This document shows, piece after piece, positions 7,113 to 10,151 of a stretch of DNA of 10,151 bases. Source of the stretch: Demequinaceae bacterium. GTDB lineage: Bacteria > Actinomycetota > Actinomycetes > Actinomycetales > Demequinaceae. A model generated the notes under the pieces. That model searched no databases. It saw only the letters and a list, made by a program, of their open reading frames with translations, and was not told where the DNA came from. Positions within the stretch are counted from its first letter, which is position 1. Each line of letters opens with the position of its first letter. Location of the stretch: the NCBI GenBank assembly GCA_011524475.1, contig WTKG01000044.1:1-10151 (forward strand). The letters run 5' to 3'. Position numbers and translations under genes: made by a program.

Positions 7113-8114
7113 ATGAGCACGTCGGCGGCCGCGGAACGGCTGCTTAACCTTCTTATTGCTTTAAGCAACGCTTCTCACCGCATGACTCGTGAAGAAATTC
7201 GCTCTACGGTGGCTGGCTACCAGAAGCACGACCCGGCAGACCCGCCACAGGAGGCGGCCAAGAAGACCCAAGCCTTCGAGCGCATGTTTGAGCGAGATAA
7301 GGACGATTTGCGCCAGTTGGGTGTTCCGCTGCGTACGGTGACGGATGCTGTGCATGGGGATGACATTGGCTACACCATTGACCCCTCGGAAGCGGCGCTT
7401 GCTCCCGTCACTCTCACGTCTCACGAACGTGCCGTGATTTCTATTGCGGCGCGCTATTGGAACGATGCCGAGTTGTCCCACGCGGCCCATACCGGTGGAG
7501 ACAAATTGGGTTCCATCGCCGAGCGCGGTAGCACGGAGGCACCCATTGCCGCGCGTGCGTCATTAGATATGGGCGGCACTTTGATTCCTTTGGCGCAGGC
7601 AATTTCTCGACGCCAAGCGGTGACTTTTCGCTATCCGTCCTCCGCTGGCTCTTACGTCGAGCGCGTGGTGGAACCGTGGCGCATCGTGTTCCGAGGGGCA
7701 GTGGCGTATCTCGTGGGGCATGACCGTGAGCGTGCCGAGGCCCGCACTTTTCGCCTCAGTCGTATAGACGCCACAGCGGGACAATCGGCAGTGAGCGCTC
7801 ACGGAGAACCAGGTAGTTATTCCATTCCGGATGTCACAACGGATATCTCCGCAGTGGAAAAGGTTTTTCCGGTCACGGCACGAATGGCGTTACGCCCAGA
7901 ATCTGGTCATACGTTGAGAAGGCGTGGCCGTTTTGTGGAACATCTGGATGGCGCGGATGTTTTCGAGATAGCTTTCCCCGACGCTGATACTGCCGTTGCG
8001 GAGGTCATGGGGTATGCAGGCGCCGCCACCCTCCTAAGCCCGCCTTCCCTTGTGGATGTTGTCCGGGCTCACGCGGACGCCGTTCTGGAGGTGTGCCGTG
8101 CCAGCGAATCCTAA
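7113..8114 (+). CDS. pafB: PafB-like WYL-domain transcriptional regulator
   Basis: PafB pairs with PafC to form an activator that, in mycobacteria, drives the RecA/LexA-independent DNA-damage response. The 333-aa protein has an N-terminal winged-helix region (about 5-75) with ERLLNLLIALSNA and AFERMFERDKDDLRQLGVPL (54-73), highly characteristic of PafB. A WYL domain follows (about 155-215): RQAVTFRY (167-174), EPWRIVFRGAVAYLVGHDRE and RTFRLSRI (211-218). The signature Trp-Tyr-Leu appears as Ala198-Tyr199-Leu200, so the Trp is missing while GHDRE and the downstream arginines are kept. A WCX-like C-terminal domain completes the chain. The ATG follows the hisG TAA directly with no Shine-Dalgarno, suggesting reinitiation. 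It overlaps pafC by 17 bases. The function is inferred from family and pairing. Confidence 0.9.
   Translation: MSTSAAAERLLNLLIALSNASHRMTREEIRSTVAGYQKHDPADPPQEAAKKTQAFERMFERDKDDLRQLGVPLRTVTDAVHGDDIGYTIDPSEAALAPVTLTSHERAVISIAARYWNDAELSHAAHTGGDKLGSIAERGSTEAPIAARASLDMGGTLIPLAQAISRRQAVTFRYPSSAGSYVERVVEPWRIVFRGAVAYLVGHDRERAEARTFRLSRIDATAGQSAVSAHGEPGSYSIPDVTTDISAVEKVFPVTARMALRPESGHTLRRRGRFVEHLDGADVFEIAFPDADTAVAEVMGYAGAATLLSPPSLVDVVRAHADAVLEVCRASES
8087..8092 (+). promoter_or_regulatory. Ribosome-binding site that sets the pafC start
   Basis: GGAGGT, inside the end of pafB, lies 5 bases before GTG 8098. It favours that GTG over the in-frame GTG at 8050, whose extra 16 residues do not resemble PafC. 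Confidence 0.75.
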
Positions 8115-9033
8115 AAAGAAACCCAGCTTGACGCAGATAGGGCGCCTGCTGGGAATCGTGGCACACCTCGACCACCACGGTCAGGCCACATTCGAAGAAC
8201 TGGCAGATCACTTTGGGGTGAGCTCCGAACGGATTAAGCGGGATGTGGAGATGCTGTGGTGCACAGGGGTGCCCGGCTATCACACCAATGATTTGCTCGA
8301 TTTTGATCCGTTTGCCTATGACGAAGGGATCGTGAAACTCACCAACGCGCAAGGGCTGTACCAGCTTCGCCTGTCGCCGGCCGAGGCCGTTTCTTTGGTA
8401 GCGGCATTAGCGGCACTGTGCGAGAGCGAGGCAGCCCCTGCGGCCGCTTCCTCCGCTCTTGCGGCAGTCCAAAAATCGCTTGCGCACGTTGCGACAGTCG
8501 CGAGTGCGAATGCTACGGGGGAGCATGCGCGCGGCGTCCATGACGCCCTTGCGCAGGCAATTGAGGCTGCCCAGGCAGTGGATGTCACCTATGTAGATAG
8601 TCGCGACAGGCGCACCCAGCGACGCATTGAACCTCACCGCATCGTGGTGATGGGCGCGGCCTGGTACGTGGAATGTTTTTGTCACAAGGCCGATGACTAC
8701 CGGACGTTACGGCTGGATCGCATGCTGGATGTTGTTCCCTCGGATGCGCCACAGTCCCACCCGGCGCGCCCTGGCGATCTTTCGCCCGTGCCGATGTACG
8801 ACGCAGCTATTGCTGTGCGGGCGCCCGGCCGGTTTGCTTTTGAAGACCTTCCAGGCGTGACAGTAACGCCACAGGAGGGCCACTACGTGGTGAACGTCGG
8901 GGTTGCCTCGCCAGAAAAAATTGCTGCCAGGATTCTGTCAGTAGGGCAGCATGTGCACTCCATCGAACCACGTGAATTGCGTGAAATTGTGGCTGCACAC
9001 GCGAAATCAATACGTTCGGTGCACGAGCGGTAG
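8098..9033 (+). CDS. pafC: PafC-like WYL-domain transcriptional regulator
   Basis: PafC is the partner of PafB. From GTG 8098 the protein is 311 aa. The N-terminal helix-turn-helix (about 11-58) reads TQIGRLLGIVAHLDHHGQ, then FEELADHFGVSSERIKRDVE, a DeoR/WYL-type winged helix. A linker follows with LSPAEAVSLVAALAAL (92-107) and an alanine-rich helical stretch (about 110-160). The WYL domain (about 160-215) has VDVTYVDSRDR, IEPHRIVVMGAAWYVECFCH with Trp189-Tyr190-Val191, and DYRTLRLDRM (200-209). The last third matches a C-terminal WCX-type domain. Unlike PafB here, PafC keeps the Trp-Tyr pair. The 17-base overlap with pafB supports co-translation of a heterodimer. DNA-damage control is known for mycobacterial PafBC and inferred here. 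Confidence 0.9.
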   Translation: MPANPKKKPSLTQIGRLLGIVAHLDHHGQATFEELADHFGVSSERIKRDVEMLWCTGVPGYHTNDLLDFDPFAYDEGIVKLTNAQGLYQLRLSPAEAVSLVAALAALCESEAAPAAASSALAAVQKSLAHVATVASANATGEHARGVHDALAQAIEAAQAVDVTYVDSRDRRTQRRIEPHRIVVMGAAWYVECFCHKADDYRTLRLDRMLDVVPSDAPQSHPARPGDLSPVPMYDAAIAVRAPGRFAFEDLPGVTVTPQEGHYVVNVGVASPEKIAARILSVGQHVHSIEPRELREIVAAHAKSIRSVHER

Positions 9034-9036
9034 ACT
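9031..9036 (+). promoter_or_regulatory. Candidate -10 element upstream of tatA
   Basis: TAGACT begins at the pafC stop codon and matches TANNNT. A start site about 7 bases downstream would leave a short leader carrying the tatA Shine-Dalgarno. No standard -35 hexamer is evident; TCGGTG at 9016-9021 lies 9 bases upstream. Confidence 0.4.
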
Positions 9037-9047
9037 GCTGTCATAAC

Positions 9048-9055
9048 AAGGAGGT
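9048..9055 (+). promoter_or_regulatory. Consensus ribosome-binding site of tatA
   Basis: AAGGAGGT is the most complete Shine-Dalgarno in the window and lies just before the ATG at 9059. It suggests tatA is translated independently and strongly, in line with TatA being needed in excess over TatC. Confidence 0.85.
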
Positions 9056-9058
9056 GCC

Positions 9059-9253
9059 ATGCGGGTAAGTGCCTGGCAAGTGGCGATCATCATTGTGGTG
9101 ATTGTGTTGATTTTTGGTGCCCCACGACTCCCCGACCTTGCACGTTCGCTCGGTAAGTCGTTACGGATATTGCGTGATGAAACGCGCTCACTCACCAATG
9201 ACGGTGACGAGAGTGCGTCGCCCAAGGGCGCGGGCAAAGACACAAAGGCCTAG
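9059..9253 (+). CDS. tatA: Sec-independent protein translocase subunit TatA
   Basis: TatA is the small membrane protein that oligomerises to let folded proteins with twin-arginine signals cross the cytoplasmic membrane. The 64-aa protein has one N-terminal membrane helix (about residues 6-19, QVAIIIVVIVLIFG), the conserved Phe19-Gly20 hinge, an amphipathic helix RLPDLARSLGKSLRILRDE (23-41) and a short charged tail (42-64). The hinge reads FGAPR where FGAKR or FGxKK is more common. Length and order fit TatA rather than the longer TatB. It is 25 bases after pafC and 6 bases before tatC, the classic actinobacterial pafBC-tatAC arrangement. Confidence 0.95.
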   Translation: MRVSAWQVAIIIVVIVLIFGAPRLPDLARSLGKSLRILRDETRSLTNDGDESASPKGAGKDTKA

Positions 9254-9259
9254 GAGGCC

Positions 9260-10030
9260 ATGGTTGGAGCCCGGCAACGACGCCGCGACCCTGAACGGCG
9301 AATGCCGCTTCTTGACCACGCGCGGGAATTGCGCAATCGGGTAGGGCTTGCTCTCCTCGGTGTTGCCATTGCCGCAATAGGGGGATGGTTCCTCTTCGAT
9401 GCAGCCTTTGCGGCCCTTCAATACCCCGTCGAGCGTGCCGTAGAAATGTCTGGCGCCGATGTGTCCATCAATTTCTCGGGGGTCCTCACGGCTATCGATA
9501 TGCGGGTGCGGGTCAGCATTTTTCTGGGAGCCATTCTCGCGTCGCCGTGGTGGCTCTATCAGCTATGGGCTTTTATCGCCCCGGGGTTGAAATCTCGCGA
9601 AAAGTGGCACATTGCAGGCTTTCTTGGCAGCGCGATTCCGTTGTTTGGCTTGGGTGTGTGGGGTGGCTGGCTGGTGCTGCCGCAAGCGATCCCCTTACTC
9701 ACTGACTTTGTTCCCGAAGGAGCATCGAACCTCATCGATGCTCAGGTATATCTCTCTTTCGTGATGAACATCATGATTGCTTTTGGCCTCACGATGGTGG
9801 TGCCGGTGGTGATGGTGGCGTTGATGTGGCTACGGGTGGTGAGTCCCCGCCAATGGTTACACGCATGGAGGTGGGCTGTGGTCGTGGTGCTGATAATCGC
9901 GGCGTTAGTGACGCCCACCCCTGATGTGGTGAGCATGTTTGTGGTAGCTGTCCCCATGGGGGCGCTCTATTTTCTGGCCATCGCTGTAGGTTCGCTTGCC
10001 GAACGTCGGCCTCGCAAGGCGCGCACATGA
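9260..10030 (+). CDS. tatC: Sec-independent protein translocase subunit TatC
   Basis: TatC is the polytopic membrane subunit that recognises twin-arginine signal peptides. The 256-aa protein has six hydrophobic segments (about 28-48, 83-106, 119-142, 163-190, 204-220, 223-243), as expected. The N-terminal signal-recognition motif reads HARELRNR (20-27), with Ala21 where Leu is usual. The first cytoplasmic loop carries WLYQLWAFIAPGLKSREK (98-115), including the conserved PGL and the Glu that corresponds to the signal-binding Glu103 of E. coli. TPTPD (218-222) and the PM-x-x-LYF ending are also typical. The start is ATG 9260 after AGGAGG (9252-9257), with unusually short spacing of 2 bases; ATG 9302 is a less likely alternative that would cut close to the motif. 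The end overlaps the next gene as ATGA. Confidence 0.96.
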   Translation: MVGARQRRRDPERRMPLLDHARELRNRVGLALLGVAIAAIGGWFLFDAAFAALQYPVERAVEMSGADVSINFSGVLTAIDMRVRVSIFLGAILASPWWLYQLWAFIAPGLKSREKWHIAGFLGSAIPLFGLGVWGGWLVLPQAIPLLTDFVPEGASNLIDAQVYLSFVMNIMIAFGLTMVVPVVMVALMWLRVVSPRQWLHAWRWAVVVVLIIAALVTPTPDVVSMFVVAVPMGALYFLAIAVGSLAERRPRKART

Positions 10031-10151
10031 CCACCACCATAGGAGTGCTCACCAACCCCACCTCTGACGGAGGGCGGGGGGCTGGCCATGCCCGTCAGGC
10101 TCTGCAGGCGCTGGAGAAAACGGGGCTCAGCGTGCGTGATCTGAGTAGGGG
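10027..10151 (+). CDS. Diacylglycerol/lipid kinase family protein, N-terminal fragment
   Basis: Only the first 41 codons are in the window. The start MTTTIGVLTNPTSDGGRGAG resembles the N-terminus of DagK/YegS/LCB5-type lipid kinases, where a short beta strand leads into an NP-x-(S/T)-G-x-G-rich nucleotide-binding loop; it is followed by an amphipathic helix ARQALQALEKTG. These enzymes phosphorylate diacylglycerol or related lipids, recycling them to phosphatidate. ATG 10027 overlaps the tatC stop as ATGA and has AAGG at 10016-10019, 7 bases upstream. Identity rests on the short N-terminal motif plus position after tatC, so it is less certain than the others. Confidence 0.7.
   Translation, partial: MTTTIGVLTNPTSDGGRGAGHARQALQALEKTGLSVRDLSR

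Noticed and set aside
8050..8097. Upstream GTG start for pafC
   Set aside because: It adds 16 residues unlike the family and ignores the strong GGAGGT at 8087-8092 that serves GTG 8098.
9780..9850. GTG-rich stretch in tatC as a tandem repeat
   Set aside because: The repeated GTG/ATG triplets encode Val and Met of a conserved TatC membrane helix; no regular repeat unit is present.

Overview
The window looks like a core chromosomal segment of an actinobacterium (Actinomycetia). I infer this from the gene set and order: fmt-rsmB-rpe-ribD-ribE-ribBA-ribH-hisE-hisG followed by pafB-pafC-tatA-tatC and the start of a diacylglycerol-kinase-like gene. PafB/PafC and the pafBC-tatAC neighbourhood are actinobacterial signatures. 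Base composition is GC-rich but only moderately so for the phylum. A member of Actinomycetaceae or a relative would fit, but the genus cannot be fixed from sequence reading alone.

All genes lie on the + strand and are packed almost end to end; the largest gap between genes is 37 bases. Many junctions overlap (GTGA or ATGA 4-base overlaps at fmt/rsmB, ribBA/ribH and tatC/dagK; 8 bases at ribE/ribBA; 17 bases at pafB/pafC) or abut exactly (ribD/ribE, hisG/pafB), which suggests translational coupling. No RNA gene, insertion sequence, repeat array, CRISPR or clear terminator was seen.

Region by region: bases 1-1981 hold translation-related genes, the 3' part of fmt (initiator Met-tRNA formyltransferase) and rsmB (16S rRNA m5C methyltransferase). 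Bases 1999-5959 hold rpe plus a riboflavin cluster (ribD, ribE, ribBA, ribH) that supplies every dedicated riboflavin step from GTP and ribulose 5-phosphate except the phosphatase; Rpe acts on the same pentose phosphate that RibB consumes. Bases 5997-7112 hold hisE and hisG, which encode steps 2 and 1 of histidine synthesis. Bases 7113-9033 hold pafB and pafC, two WYL-domain regulators known from mycobacteria as a DNA-damage response activator. Bases 9059-10030 hold tatA and tatC of the twin-arginine protein export system, and the window ends in the first 41 codons of a dagK-like gene.

The most notable observation is an in-frame TGA at 33-35 in fmt, exactly where the family has tryptophan in the SLLPRWRGAAPVQ motif, with all flanking residues intact. 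Four other genes here end in TGA, so wholesale reassignment is unlikely; a nonsense mutation, a sequencing error or readthrough are the live options. Other points are two TANNNT elements placed exactly 6 bases before SD-less start codons (rpe, hisE), a 13-codon mini-ORF bridging ribH and hisE, a divergent RibB active-site motif, loss of the W of the WYL signature in PafB, and pafB sitting directly after hisG with no proteasome genes in between. Otherwise this is a conserved housekeeping region and I see no new defence or mobile system in it.
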